NCBI GenBank assembly: GCA_903913365.1
Contig: CAIWKW010000030.1
Span: 1-16,635, forward strand
DNA from: Candidatus Doudnabacteria bacterium
Lineage (GTDB): Bacteria > Patescibacteriota > Doudnabacteria > UBA920
Direction of reading: 5' to 3'
Length of the DNA stretch: 16,635 bases
The notes under the pieces are model-generated. The model made no database searches, was not told the DNA's origin, and saw only the letters and a list, made by a program, of their open reading frames with translations. The translations under genes were made by a program, and so were the position numbers. Below, one piece after another: positions 6,846 through 14,972 of the stretch (its first letter is position 1; the number at the start of each line of letters is the position of its first letter).

Positions 6846-6933
6846 AATGACAAAAATTAAAAAAATGACAAAATTGACATAAATGCTGGGGCAAACTGCA
6901 GTATATTTTTGTCATTTACGTCGTTTTTGTCAT
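6846..6933. repeat. Symmetrical ATGACA / TGTCAT repeat block upstream of radA
   Basis: ATGACA occurs at 6847 and 6865, and its complement TGTCAT at 6910 and 6928. Each pair is spaced exactly 18 bases, making an overall palindrome around ~6890. Flanking A or T runs extend each copy to AATGACAAAA-like words. On the - strand a TATACT lies inside the block and could be a radA -10 element. It could fold as one long imperfect hairpin. Confidence 0.6.
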
Positions 6934-6948
6934 TTTTATTTATTTCTT

Positions 6949-8115
6949 TTATGGTTGTGTTGATTGGCTAAGGTCTATATAATACAACCCGCCGTTCTGG
7001 GCATTTTTAAAAAATAATTTATCGTCTGTGGAATTTAAAAACAAATTTCTGCCGTCAACGGTAGCGGTATTGTCCGGCACCAGCTGTTTTTGAGCCAAGG
7101 TGGAAATATCAAGCCGGTAAAAATTATCGTTGGTTAATACATTGGCTCCCGGCGTACCGGAATTCGGAACTGCCGCATAAATTGCAGCACTGTTATTATC
7201 CCAAACCGTCTTATCAACTGTTGTCATAAAACCCAAATTTTTTACTTCTCCGGAAGTTAAATTATAAACCCAGAGCTGATTAGCCTGCGTGCTCGGATCT
7301 TTTTTATTAAACAAAAATTTCTGTCCGTCCGGACTCCACAGCACTCCGGAATTTTGTCCTTTTTTTACCAGGCCGGTCCAAACCTTTCCGTCTATGGTAA
7401 CGGAATTGATGGCATTGTCAGCCGCAGTGCTGTTGGTTTCGTAGTATAATATTTGCTGACCGTCCGGAGAAACATGAATACTGTCATCGCTCTCCCACAT
7501 GTTGGCAATTGTTTTATAATTGGACGCATCCGGATTGGATAAATTTAAAGTCGCTTTATTGTTAGCATCCAGCCAGACGTAGGCAATTTGGGTTCCGCTC
7601 GGCATCCAATCTACCGATTCTATCTGCTGGGGCAAATCAACATAGCTGTTGGCTTGACTGTTAAAGTAACTCCAAGTGGTCTTTCCCGAACTGTCCGTAA
7701 CTTGAGCAATAAAATCGTTGCCCTTTTGCGGCCACAAAATTTTTACAATGTTCGGCTTAACCGGAATATCCAATTTCTTTTTACCGGACAAGAGCAAACC
7801 GGCTCCGCTGTTTTGCAGCGATGCCTGGTATAAGCCGCCCTGATTGTCAAAATAAGTAATGCCCGAGCCGTTGTAAAACAAAGCCGGAGAAATTACCAAA
7901 TCGCTGGACAGCTGAACTATACCCGCGGCGGGGATGTTTGCAACCGGAGTTGTGCTTGCCGTTGTATCTGTTGACGGCGTAGTGGTGGCTGCCGGGGAAG
8001 GACTAACGGCAACTGAAGGACTTTTTGAAGCATATTTGGAATAAATCAAAAACCCCAAAGTTCCCACAATTAATAAAAAAATTACCCCTAAAATTGCAAT
8101 AGCTTTTTTATTCAT
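6949..8115 (-). CDS. Membrane-anchored beta-propeller protein of the secretion cluster
   Basis: A 388-residue protein with a single N-terminal membrane helix (about residues 5-26). A Ser/Thr/Pro/Ala-rich linker follows (30-62), then a large strand-rich domain. Repeats of the TolB/PD40 type are visible: VSPDGQQILYYE, WSPDGQKFLFNK and similar W/Y-rich blades. The protein is most likely held by the helix with the propeller outside the membrane. Propellers of this kind usually bind proteins or glycans; the partner is unknown. It has its own candidate promoter but lies downstream of the VirB8-like gene in the same direction, so a role with the secretion machine is inferred from position. No Shine-Dalgarno site is visible. 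Confidence 0.8.
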   Translation of the reverse strand: MNKKAIAILGVIFLLIVGTLGFLIYSKYASKSPSVAVSPSPAATTTPSTDTTASTTPVANIPAAGIVQLSSDLVISPALFYNGSGITYFDNQGGLYQASLQNSGAGLLLSGKKKLDIPVKPNIVKILWPQKGNDFIAQVTDSSGKTTWSYFNSQANSYVDLPQQIESVDWMPSGTQIAYVWLDANNKATLNLSNPDASNYKTIANMWESDDSIHVSPDGQQILYYETNSTAADNAINSVTIDGKVWTGLVKKGQNSGVLWSPDGQKFLFNKKDPSTQANQLWVYNLTSGEVKNLGFMTTVDKTVWDNNSAAIYAAVPNSGTPGANVLTNDNFYRLDISTLAQKQLVPDNTATVDGRNLFLNSTDDKLFFKNAQNGGLYYIDLSQSTQP

Positions 8116-8159
8116 AATTTTATTTTGATTTCAATTATAATGTTCTATTTTATAAAAAT

Positions 8160-8188
8160 ATTATATCACAAAACCATTATAAACCCAA
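8160..8188 (-). promoter_or_regulatory. Candidate promoter for the beta-propeller gene
   Basis: Read on the - strand, TTGGGT (8188-8183), a 17-base spacer and a perfect TATAAT (8165-8160) lie 45 bases before the start at 8115. A second TATAAT at 8181-8176 overlaps the spacer and a third, at about 8140-8135, is nearer the start, so the exact start site is uncertain. Confidence 0.5.
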
Positions 8189-8201
8189 GCGCTAAAGCAA
8201 C

Positions 8202-8254
8202 GCCAAAGGTGCTCTTTGGCAAAAAGGTTATTCTTAGGCCAAAGAGCACCTTTG
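8202..8254. repeat. Perfect 17-base-pair palindrome with nested hairpins
   Basis: CAAAGGTGCTCTTTGGC (8204-8220) is the exact reverse complement of 8238-8254, with a 17-base loop. Each arm is also self-complementary: GCCAAAG-GTGCT-CTTTGGC at 8202-8220 and a similar fold at 8238-8254. The element can therefore form one long or two short hairpins. It lies 51 bases beyond the VirB8-like stop. No T-run follows on either strand, so it is not a standard terminator. Confidence 0.7.
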
Positions 8255-8304
8255 ACCGATTTTATTGGACATCCACTGAAGCGGGAACCGTTAATTTACA
8301 GGTA

Positions 8305-8880
8305 TTACTGCTGCGTCGGACTTATTTGCAAATCACTAACAAGCCAACTCTGACCGTAGCTCTGCAGGGTTAAAACTTCAGTCGAATTTTGAGTTTGAGG
8401 CACTACAGAACTCCTGGTAAGAATTTCGTTTTGATTATTAAAACTTTTGATTATCTTTACCTGAATTGTTACTACCACGGTATTAGGATTTGGATATTCA
8501 TAGGAAAATGTCGAAAAATCCGGCTCTGAATTCTGGCTATAACCAATGGGAACCGAAGACTGCAGCCCATTAACTGTGTCCAGCGTCTCCTGCTGCATAT
8601 TCTGAGTCTCGTAATCACCCAAGGCCGTCAGATTATTAAAATCCCCGTAACTGTAATTATTATATAAAGTTAAAAAGTTTTTAACAAACTCTCTAACCCC
8701 TGCCTCCTCTTGCTGGCTTAACTGTAAAATCGATGTCGTTGTCGTCGCAGTTTGCGCCTGTCCCTGATTCAAAGTTGAATTGTTTTGCGGCTTAGACAAA
8801 CCGGCCGCTATGGCGTATATCACGCCCAAAGCTATAAAAAATCCGGCCACATACAAAATGATTCTATATTTTTTTTCCAT
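8305..8880 (-). CDS. VirB8/NTF2-like membrane-anchored secretion component
   Basis: A 191-residue protein with one N-terminal membrane helix (about residues 7-27, after MEKKYR). A polar Gln/Thr-rich linker follows to residue ~55, then a compact alpha+beta domain. The pattern of a helix with EFVKNFLTLYNNYSYGDFNNL, strands (TVVVTIQVKII) and a final WLVSDLQI fits the NTF2-like fold of VirB8/TcpC proteins, bitopic proteins that bridge the membrane complex of type IV systems. Assignment rests on this layout and on the gene's place after the VirB4 and lytic enzyme genes. It starts 12 bases after the stop of the large protein, so the two are surely co-transcribed. Sequence identity to known VirB8 could not be tested. 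Confidence 0.6.
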   Translation of the reverse strand: MEKKYRIILYVAGFFIALGVIYAIAAGLSKPQNNSTLNQGQAQTATTTTSILQLSQQEEAGVREFVKNFLTLYNNYSYGDFNNLTALGDYETQNMQQETLDTVNGLQSSVPIGYSQNSEPDFSTFSYEYPNPNTVVVTIQVKIIKSFNNQNEILTRSSVVPQTQNSTEVLTLQSYGQSWLVSDLQISPTQQ

Positions 8881-8892
8881 AAACCACTTTTA

Positions 8893-11800
8893 TTAATAAT
8901 TCCCGCTTGTTCCGCCGCCGCCGCTATCACCGCCTCCGAATTGAGAAGTTCCGCTTGCTTTGCATAAATTATATAAAGCTATTCTATCAGCCACCAGCTG
9001 TGATTGCACATTGCTGGCGCCAACGTAATCGCCAAAAGCAGAAGGTAAATCACCATTATGTTTGGCCAAATTATCACTAAACACGTGAGCGGTCAAATCC
9101 AAACTAATATTCGGGTCCAAAAAATCCTGAACCGTATGATAAGAATTCTCCACGTTACGGCTTGGTACATCTGCCGGCTGCCACGTCATGTAACCACTGT
9201 TGCCTTTGGGAAAAATAGTCCACTGGGTCAAACCTATCCCGTAAGAACACTCCCCCCAATTAAATTGATAATCGCTACTATAAGTTTTTCGTTTGTCGGG
9301 GCAAGCGGCTGCGTTTTTATTGGCAGCGCAGTCGCAGCCAATAGCATTAGCGTTGCCACCACTCTCTTTTTGCACTACCACGCGCAGAATGCAGGCATCA
9401 ATGCTGTATTTCTGCGCGCTGGCATTAATCTGGCTGGTCCATTGCGCGGTGCCGGTTAAGGAGCCAGGAACATTATTACTTGCCTGATAGCCTCCGGACG
9501 AGGTCAAGGAACTAAGCGTTCCGCCAATAAAACTTTGATTCAACGCCTTACACACATCGCTGTAGCCCAGCCCTCCAATAACCGAAAGCTTGTAATTTGT
9601 TGCGCTGCTGAATGTCTGCCCCAAAGGATACGTACAACCAGCGTATAAAACTATTCCCAATAGAACTATCACAGAAAGTATTAAACCTATCACCACGGCA
9701 TTCATGGCCGCAATATTGGCTTTTACCCCACCGCTAAATTTAATATGTTCACTAATTTCATCGGCATCATATTCTTTGCCCACAATAATTTTGGAAATTA
9801 AAACATTGTTTATAGCTCTTCGTATTAAAGCTTTTTTAAAGGCCCACAAGAAATCCCCGACAATGGCGCCTAAAAGAACCGACGTGCCAATACTCGGAAC
9901 TGCCAAAGCCCATACCCAAATGGCCGCATCGGTTAGCAGTCCGTTAAGATACGGGTTGATTAAATCGGCCGCTTCCTTTATCAGCTTTTCTTTTTCGGCT
10001 TTGGTATCTTTCCCCTGTTTTGGCGCGTTGCCGGTGTCTTCGTCTTTATCATCATCCTGGCCGTCATTGTCATCGTCTTTATTATCTTCATCCTTCCCAT
10101 CGCCAGATCCGTCTTTTGATTTATTTTTTTTCTCTTCTGTCTGACCGCTATCATTTGAAGAGTCCCCGGAAGGAGAACCTGACGAGCCAGATTCATCGCC
10201 GGGTTTTTTTTCACCTGCCTCATCGGATTTTTCTTCTCCGCTTCCCGTGCCGGAATCTTTTGAATTTCCAGCAGGCGAAATACCATCCACAGACCCGGCA
10301 TTTCCCGGAGCGGCATTTCTTGCAGGAGCAATTTTTTCTCCCTCACCTGGTTTTTTTTTGTCCGACTGATTGGGTAAATTTTTATCCCCGCCCGGAACCA
10401 AGCCCGCTCCGCGAAGCTTTGCGTCGTTTTCTTTTAATTTTTCCAAGCCTTCCGGCTCCTGTGCTTTGCCTTTTGCACTGTCGCCTTCTTTTTTTAAATC
10501 CGCCGCACCGGGCTCTTTTTTTGCCGATGCCAATGGAGCGGTGGATGACTTTTCAGAACCGGCTTTTTTCTCTTCGCCTTTTTCGGGAGCTTTTTCCCCG
10601 GCTTCTTTTTCTTTATTGCTACCCGGCAAAGGGCCAGACGCAGGAGCTGCGCCCGATTCTTGGCCGGGCTCTTCACTTTCTCCGGATTGCGCCGAACTTT
10701 CTTCACCAAAAGACGGAGCAGACTCCGCAGGAGGCTGAGTAGCCGCACTGGAGCTTTGTCCTGCCTGCGCAGATGAATCGGAATTCACATTGGCAGTCCC
10801 TGCCCCCGCAGTAGATGGCGAAGAACCGGAAGAAGGCGCTGCGGCTTGATTTTGTACCGCAGCTGCCGCAGCAGTCACACCCGTGGGCTGGCCGGCTCCT
10901 CCCTGACTCAAATTTTTTATAACGCCATTTAACGAACTCTTAGCCTCCGGACTCAAATTGGAAGTATTGCCCTGCGACAAAGCCTGTGAAATTTCGCCCC
11001 TAACTTTGGCATTTGCCACCAATCCCGGATTTTTATCCAAATGCTCGCCAATAGTTTGCAAATTTTGTTTTATGGTTGCGCTGCCTAAGCCACTTGCTTT
11101 TGTGCTAACAGTAGCCGAACCGCTAGCAGTGGTTGTACCGCTAACTTCAGCTGTAGAGCCCGCACTTCCTGAAACTTCCGCTTGCGCTGTTGTTTTTGAT
11201 TCCCCGCTTACGGTTGTTTGAGAGCTTGCCTGAGTTTGCCCGCTAACCTTTGTTTGAGTTTGCGTTTGCGCAGATACCTCAGCCGACGCATTTACAGAAC
11301 CTCCGCCGGAAACAGTCTGAGAAACTCCTACTTGCTGGCCAACAACATTTAAAGCCTCGGACACTTGGCCGGAAACATTACCGGTCTGAACTCCCGACAC
11401 CACACTCTGCAGCGCGGCCAAACCAACTGTACTTAATTCGCCAATGGCGCCCGTTGCCAATGCCGAAAGAACCTCGTCTCTCACAGAAGAATCTGCGATT
11501 AAGCCGGGATTTTTATCTATATATTCACCAACAACGTTGTTTGATTGTATTATGCCTTCCGCACTAATTTCACTTTGCTCGTTTAAATTTTCTTCTTCGG
11601 GCAAATTTTCACTGTCATCATAGTCATCGTCGCTTCCCCTACCCCAAACTTCCGCCGGCTCGGTAAAATTTGCTTCTTTGGGAGAGAACCTTTCGCCATT
11701 TGCCTTGCCGATTGCTTCCCTTATGGTAGCTAAATCATCTTTATCAATCTTAAATTGTTTTTTTACAGTACCAAGTTTTAAAACTTCTTCCAGTCCCGCT

Positions 11801-12516
11801 GAATCGCCCAAATCCTTTGCCTGCTCGATAAACTCTTGTATCGATTTTTTGTCGCCGGACTTTAAGGCATTAATTAAACTGTTTTTATTTTGATTTCTTA
11901 ATACCTTCTTTGGAGTAAAAGTTTTAATAATGGCGTCGACCATCGTTTCCGTGGCACCCATTACAGCTCCGGTTGGCCCAACAGCGGAACTGCCTGCCGC
12001 TCCGGTAACTTTTGCCCCTCCCGTTTCCTCAGCTTTGACTGAGGCACCCTGTCCCCCATTGGCTTGTTCTTCCTTCTTAGTCTTATAAACCAAATAAGGC
12101 CTAATAGTGCCGCTGGCCGCGGGATTACTGGTACTGAATAATTGAATCGGGATAGTCTGGCCGTCGGTAAGATTGCTGAAATTTGGAATCAAAAAACTGA
12201 TGGATTCGCTGTCTTTATAGGCTTTATGGAATTCAACCGGACTGAATTGTTTGTTGTCGACAATTAAACAAACCCGATCATAAACATTTAAGCTCAGTCC
12301 TTCAATAACAACTTTTTGTCGCGCGGCAGCCTGTCTGGTTATATTATATACGGCAATCCGGTTTCTTCCGGCAACAAATCCTGTTTTATCCAATAAGATG
12401 GTTCGCAAACTTCCGCCAAAACTTTTTGGTGTTTTTCCATCATCAGAATCCGGCCCCGAAGTCTCCGGCTGGTCGGCTAAGCCTGTACTTAATTGTGTTT
12501 TTTCGTCATCGGGCAT
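8893..12516 (-). CDS. Large secretion-cluster protein with membrane helices and a C-terminal lytic transglycosylase domain
   Basis: A 1207-residue mosaic. Residues ~30-145 form a strand-rich globular domain. Residues ~195-295 are helical. A 46-residue module (330-375) returns at 490-536; both copies contain the core DKNPGL. Between and behind them lie long Ser/Thr/Gln- and Gly/Glu/Lys-rich disordered stretches, ending in an Asp-rich run near 805-828. Hydrophobic segments at ~862-893 and ~937-960 are membrane helices. The last ~170 residues are an SLT-type peptidoglycan lytic domain, with catalytic E1051 in QKESGGNANAIG and SYGIGLTQW near 1091. Nearly all cysteines (C961, 989, 1042, 1061, 1063, 1072, 1090) lie after the helices, fitting an outside C-terminus. 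VirB1/PrgK-like wall opening is likely; a VirB6-like role for the helices is a guess. Confidence 0.82.
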   Translation of the reverse strand: MPDDEKTQLSTGLADQPETSGPDSDDGKTPKSFGGSLRTILLDKTGFVAGRNRIAVYNITRQAAARQKVVIEGLSLNVYDRVCLIVDNKQFSPVEFHKAYKDSESISFLIPNFSNLTDGQTIPIQLFSTSNPAASGTIRPYLVYKTKKEEQANGGQGASVKAEETGGAKVTGAAGSSAVGPTGAVMGATETMVDAIIKTFTPKKVLRNQNKNSLINALKSGDKKSIQEFIEQAKDLGDSAGLEEVLKLGTVKKQFKIDKDDLATIREAIGKANGERFSPKEANFTEPAEVWGRGSDDDYDDSENLPEEENLNEQSEISAEGIIQSNNVVGEYIDKNPGLIADSSVRDEVLSALATGAIGELSTVGLAALQSVVSGVQTGNVSGQVSEALNVVGQQVGVSQTVSGGGSVNASAEVSAQTQTQTKVSGQTQASSQTTVSGESKTTAQAEVSGSAGSTAEVSGTTTASGSATVSTKASGLGSATIKQNLQTIGEHLDKNPGLVANAKVRGEISQALSQGNTSNLSPEAKSSLNGVIKNLSQGGAGQPTGVTAAAAAVQNQAAAPSSGSSPSTAGAGTANVNSDSSAQAGQSSSAATQPPAESAPSFGEESSAQSGESEEPGQESGAAPASGPLPGSNKEKEAGEKAPEKGEEKKAGSEKSSTAPLASAKKEPGAADLKKEGDSAKGKAQEPEGLEKLKENDAKLRGAGLVPGGDKNLPNQSDKKKPGEGEKIAPARNAAPGNAGSVDGISPAGNSKDSGTGSGEEKSDEAGEKKPGDESGSSGSPSGDSSNDSGQTEEKKNKSKDGSGDGKDEDNKDDDNDGQDDDKDEDTGNAPKQGKDTKAEKEKLIKEAADLINPYLNGLLTDAAIWVWALAVPSIGTSVLLGAIVGDFLWAFKKALIRRAINNVLISKIIVGKEYDADEISEHIKFSGGVKANIAAMNAVVIGLILSVIVLLGIVLYAGCTYPLGQTFSSATNYKLSVIGGLGYSDVCKALNQSFIGGTLSSLTSSGGYQASNNVPGSLTGTAQWTSQINASAQKYSIDACILRVVVQKESGGNANAIGCDCAANKNAAACPDKRKTYSSDYQFNWGECSYGIGLTQWTIFPKGNSGYMTWQPADVPSRNVENSYHTVQDFLDPNISLDLTAHVFSDNLAKHNGDLPSAFGDYVGASNVQSQLVADRIALYNLCKASGTSQFGGGDSGGGGTSGNY

Positions 12517-12533
12517 AAAACATCTTAACTACA

Positions 12534-12601
12534 AATAATAACCATAACTATAACAGGTGGCTGCTAATGTTATGGTTACCGTTATGATTATCGTTATTAT
12601 T
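12534..12601. repeat. Inverted and tandem 12-base repeats between virB4 and the large gene
   Basis: Three consecutive 12-base words run from 12569: GTTATGGTTACC, GTTATGATTATC, GTTATTATTAAT. The opposite arm (12534-12554) pairs with 12581-12601 with three or four mismatches in 21, and AACCATAAC (12540-12548) also pairs perfectly with GTTATGGTT (12569-12577). The block overlaps the virB4 stop codon and fills almost the whole 83-base spacer. Confidence 0.55.
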
Positions 12602-14447
12602 AATTCAACTTCTCCTGGCTGTCCTGAATTTCCAAAAGCTGCTTGGGGTCAGTGGTAATAATTTGGTCTTCCACATAAGAAGCATAAATTTTAATGGCCG
12701 CGTGCTTAAGGCCGGCAAAGAAAATTCCTTCCCCGACTTCGCTTTCCAGGAGCAGATATTTTTCTCCTTCGGTTAAAAAGAAGGTTTCCGCAATTACGTT
12801 AATGGCCGCCGGACTTTGTTTAAGGAGCAGCTGAATGGAGGAGTTGGTTACAATCGGCTTGCCGTAAGGACTGGCCAAAAAATCCGCCACGTCCTGGGTT
12901 ATGGTTGTTAGGCCCAAGTAATATTTACGCGCGCGTTTGGCAATGCCGAACAAGAACCTGGCGGAATCTTCGTGCTGCATTAAAATCCAGGCTTCATCCA
13001 CGGCCAAAATTCTTTTCTTTAATTCCGAACGCACAATGTTCCAAATATAATTAAGGATAATATACATGGCAATAGGCCTTAGTTCTTCTTCCAAATCGCG
13101 AATAGAAAACACCACCAATTGATTGTTCAAAATAACATTGGTCGGCTGGTTAAGCAGGCCGGCAAAAGTCCCTTCGGTAAATTTCTGCAAACGCTGGGCC
13201 AAACCTTCAGCGCCAACCATGCCGTTTAAAATTTCTATCAAATCGTTCATGGTCGGATATTCCACGCCTTTAAAATCTTCCAGCTCCGCCGTAATATCTT
13301 TTTTGGCGTAAGTTTGCCATATGGCCTTATCCATCAGAGCCTCTTCCGTGGGATTCAGCTTGCCCAGCATCAGACTAAAAAGTCCAAGCAAATTAATAAC
13401 CGAACTTCTTAAAACATCCGCGTTGCTTTCGCCTTCCACGGCAGCCGGCAAATCAAAAGGGTTAATGCGGGACGGTGAGTTTAGAGACACGCTTAAATAA
13501 GTTCCGCCCACGGCCGAAGCCAAATGTTGATATTCATTTTCCGGGTCAACGATAATTACATCTGCCCCAACCATTAGCGAACGCAGAACTTCCAATTTTA
13601 CGGCATAAGATTTCCCCGCGCCGGATTTGGCAAAAACCACGGAGTTGGCATTTTCCATGGCAAAGCGGTCAAAAATAATTAGACTATTGTTATGGCGGTT
13701 AATGCCGTATAAAATTCCGTCATTGCTGGTTAAATCCGAAGAAACAAAAGGAAAGCAGCTGGAAAGCGGACTGGTATTCATATTGTTCGCCACATCCAGC
13801 TCATCCAAACCAAGCGGCAAAGTTGAGTTTAAACCGTTTTGAGCCTGCATTAGGGCTCTTTTGGTAACAATTAATTTTGCGCCCAAAGAACTTTCCAGGG
13901 TGGAAGAAAATTTATCCAACTCCTTTAAGTCCGCGGCATAAATTGTAAAATATAAGGCAAAGCGGAAATATTTTTCCGTTCCCTGCATTAAATTGTCGCG
14001 CAAGCTTTCCACATCCTGATAAGCGGTTTCCAGCATTGGGTCGCGCACCTGCCCTTTTTCCTTATTTATGGACATTTGCGAACCAAGCTCCCCGACTTTG
14101 GATTTCAATTTTTTTAATATTTCCGCCGAATCTATCGGGTAAATAAACATGGACAAATCCAAAGCGCCGTCGGCCTGGATAATAAAAGACAACCAATTGG
14201 AAGACAAAAATCTCGGGTAAGCCAAAACGAAAAAGCTTCTGGCAAATTTGCCGTTAAGCTCAAAATGAGAGCTCTCAAACTTAAGCCCGGCCGGAGCTAT
14301 TAAATCTTTTAAGGTGGTTATACCCTCTTTATAGGTTTTTTCCAAATCACCCAAAGAAGAACTCAGCTGTTGTTCTTTTTCCCGTTCGCCGAGTTCTTCT
14401 TTTCTAAGTTTTATTTCGTCTTCGTTCAATTTGCCAAAAATGGACAT
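12600..14447 (-). CDS. virB4: VirB4 family type IV secretion ATPase
   Basis: A 615-residue cytoplasmic ATPase that powers assembly and transport in type IV secretion systems. The N-terminal third (to ~240) is the VirB4/TrbE-type domain. The motor has FAKSGAGKSY (Walker A, K279-S280), DPENEYQ at 301-307, RILAVDEAWILM (Walker B, D484-E485) and TITQDVADFL near 515-524, all expected for an active enzyme. The family's front TraC-like domain is encoded separately by the gene at 14973-15653, as often seen in Patescibacteria and Gram-positive systems. The GxxExxY cassette sits between them, with its inverted repeat ending nine bases from this start. GGA about nine bases before the ATG is a weak ribosome site. 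Position next to prgI confirms the role. Confidence 0.96.
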   Translation of the reverse strand: MSIFGKLNEDEIKLRKEELGEREKEQQLSSSLGDLEKTYKEGITTLKDLIAPAGLKFESSHFELNGKFARSFFVLAYPRFLSSNWLSFIIQADGALDLSMFIYPIDSAEILKKLKSKVGELGSQMSINKEKGQVRDPMLETAYQDVESLRDNLMQGTEKYFRFALYFTIYAADLKELDKFSSTLESSLGAKLIVTKRALMQAQNGLNSTLPLGLDELDVANNMNTSPLSSCFPFVSSDLTSNDGILYGINRHNNSLIIFDRFAMENANSVVFAKSGAGKSYAVKLEVLRSLMVGADVIIVDPENEYQHLASAVGGTYLSVSLNSPSRINPFDLPAAVEGESNADVLRSSVINLLGLFSLMLGKLNPTEEALMDKAIWQTYAKKDITAELEDFKGVEYPTMNDLIEILNGMVGAEGLAQRLQKFTEGTFAGLLNQPTNVILNNQLVVFSIRDLEEELRPIAMYIILNYIWNIVRSELKKRILAVDEAWILMQHEDSARFLFGIAKRARKYYLGLTTITQDVADFLASPYGKPIVTNSSIQLLLKQSPAAINVIAETFFLTEGEKYLLLESEVGEGIFFAGLKHAAIKIYASYVEDQIITTDPKQLLEIQDSQEKLN

Positions 14448-14452
14448 AGCTT

Positions 14453-14919
14453 ATTCCGATCTACAGATTTTTAGATTTTGCAGATACCTGCAGATGATTA
14501 ATTTTCAAAATTCGCTGGGGTTTTAAAAATTTTGCTCTAAAATTAACTAATATTCCTAATTTTAAATTCGCTTGATGTAAATATCTTTGCACTTGTTCAA
14601 AATCATCTTTTTGCAAAAATGGCTTGGCTTTAAACTCAACAACTATTAAGTCCCAAAGTATGAAATCCGGCCTATCTAAGGTGTCACCCATGCTTAATTC
14701 TCTTGAAAAAGGGATTAGATTGAGGCTAAACTTTTCTTCCGCCTTATCACAATACTGTTTTTCTTTTGCAAATCTTCCCAACTCATTGTGTATTGAAAAA
14801 AGAATTCCCCTTAATTTATAGGTTTCATCGCCGTATAAAAATTCCTCTTGATTAATCATAAAACTTAATTGTTTAAATCTGTAGTTATCTGTAAAATCCG
14901 TTCATCTGTATATCGGAAT
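14453..14919 (-). mobile_element. GxxExxY cassette bounded by ~40 bp inverted repeats
   Basis: Bases 14456-14495 and the reverse complement of 14877-14916 match ungapped at 31 of 40 positions. The match extends outward by ATT on both sides (14453 and 14919), giving 34 of 43. The arms are made of CAGAT words (ACAGAT, GCAGAT). The cassette holds only the GxxExxY gene, whose last 12 codons are formed by the left arm. It sits cleanly between two secretion genes. The outer right flank continues with TTAAATC repeats. No target duplication is obvious. A mobile or transferred unit is inferred from the arms. Confidence 0.65.
14461..14859 (-). CDS. GxxExxY family protein (PD-(D/E)XK nuclease-like)
   Basis: A 132-residue GxxExxY protein, a family with a PD-(D/E)XK nuclease-like core and no established role. 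The signature is in IHNELGRFAKEKQY: G28, E33 and Y36. G and E are one residue further apart than in the name motif, a form I associate with Patescibacterial members. The nuclease-like core follows: D65 in RPDFI, then E75 and K77 in VVEFKAK, and the YLHQANLKLGILVNF ending typical of the family. The stop falls inside the left inverted repeat. The gene interrupts the secretion operon between the TraC-like and virB4 genes but breaks neither. It has no visible link to secretion and looks like a passenger. Confidence 0.9.
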   Translation of the reverse strand: MINQEEFLYGDETYKLRGILFSIHNELGRFAKEKQYCDKAEEKFSLNLIPFSRELSMGDTLDRPDFILWDLIVVEFKAKPFLQKDDFEQVQRYLHQANLKLGILVNFRAKFLKPQRILKINHLQVSAKSKNL

Positions 14920-14972
14920 TAAATCTCTTAAATCTTTTAAATCCTGTCATTCTTGTCAATTCCATTGGTCAG

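Noticed and set aside
8189..8198. CGCTAAAGC near 8190 as a second copy of the palindromic motif at 21
   Set aside because: Only nine bases match and there is no flanking similarity, so chance cannot be excluded.
8125..8373. Open frame of 82 codons on the + strand
   Set aside because: It crosses a promoter, a palindrome and the end of the VirB8-like gene on the opposite strand, with no coding character.
10032..10103. Thrombospondin-type-3 or EF-hand calcium site in the Asp-rich run of the large protein
   Set aside because: DDDNDGQDDDKDED resembles such loops, but it is a single run in a disordered, charge-rich stretch without the spacing or partner repeats of a real site.
9704..11567. Several long open frames antisense to the large secretion protein
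   Set aside because: They mirror the low-complexity, Ser/Gly/Glu/Lys-rich codons of the - strand gene and give proteins of no sensible composition.
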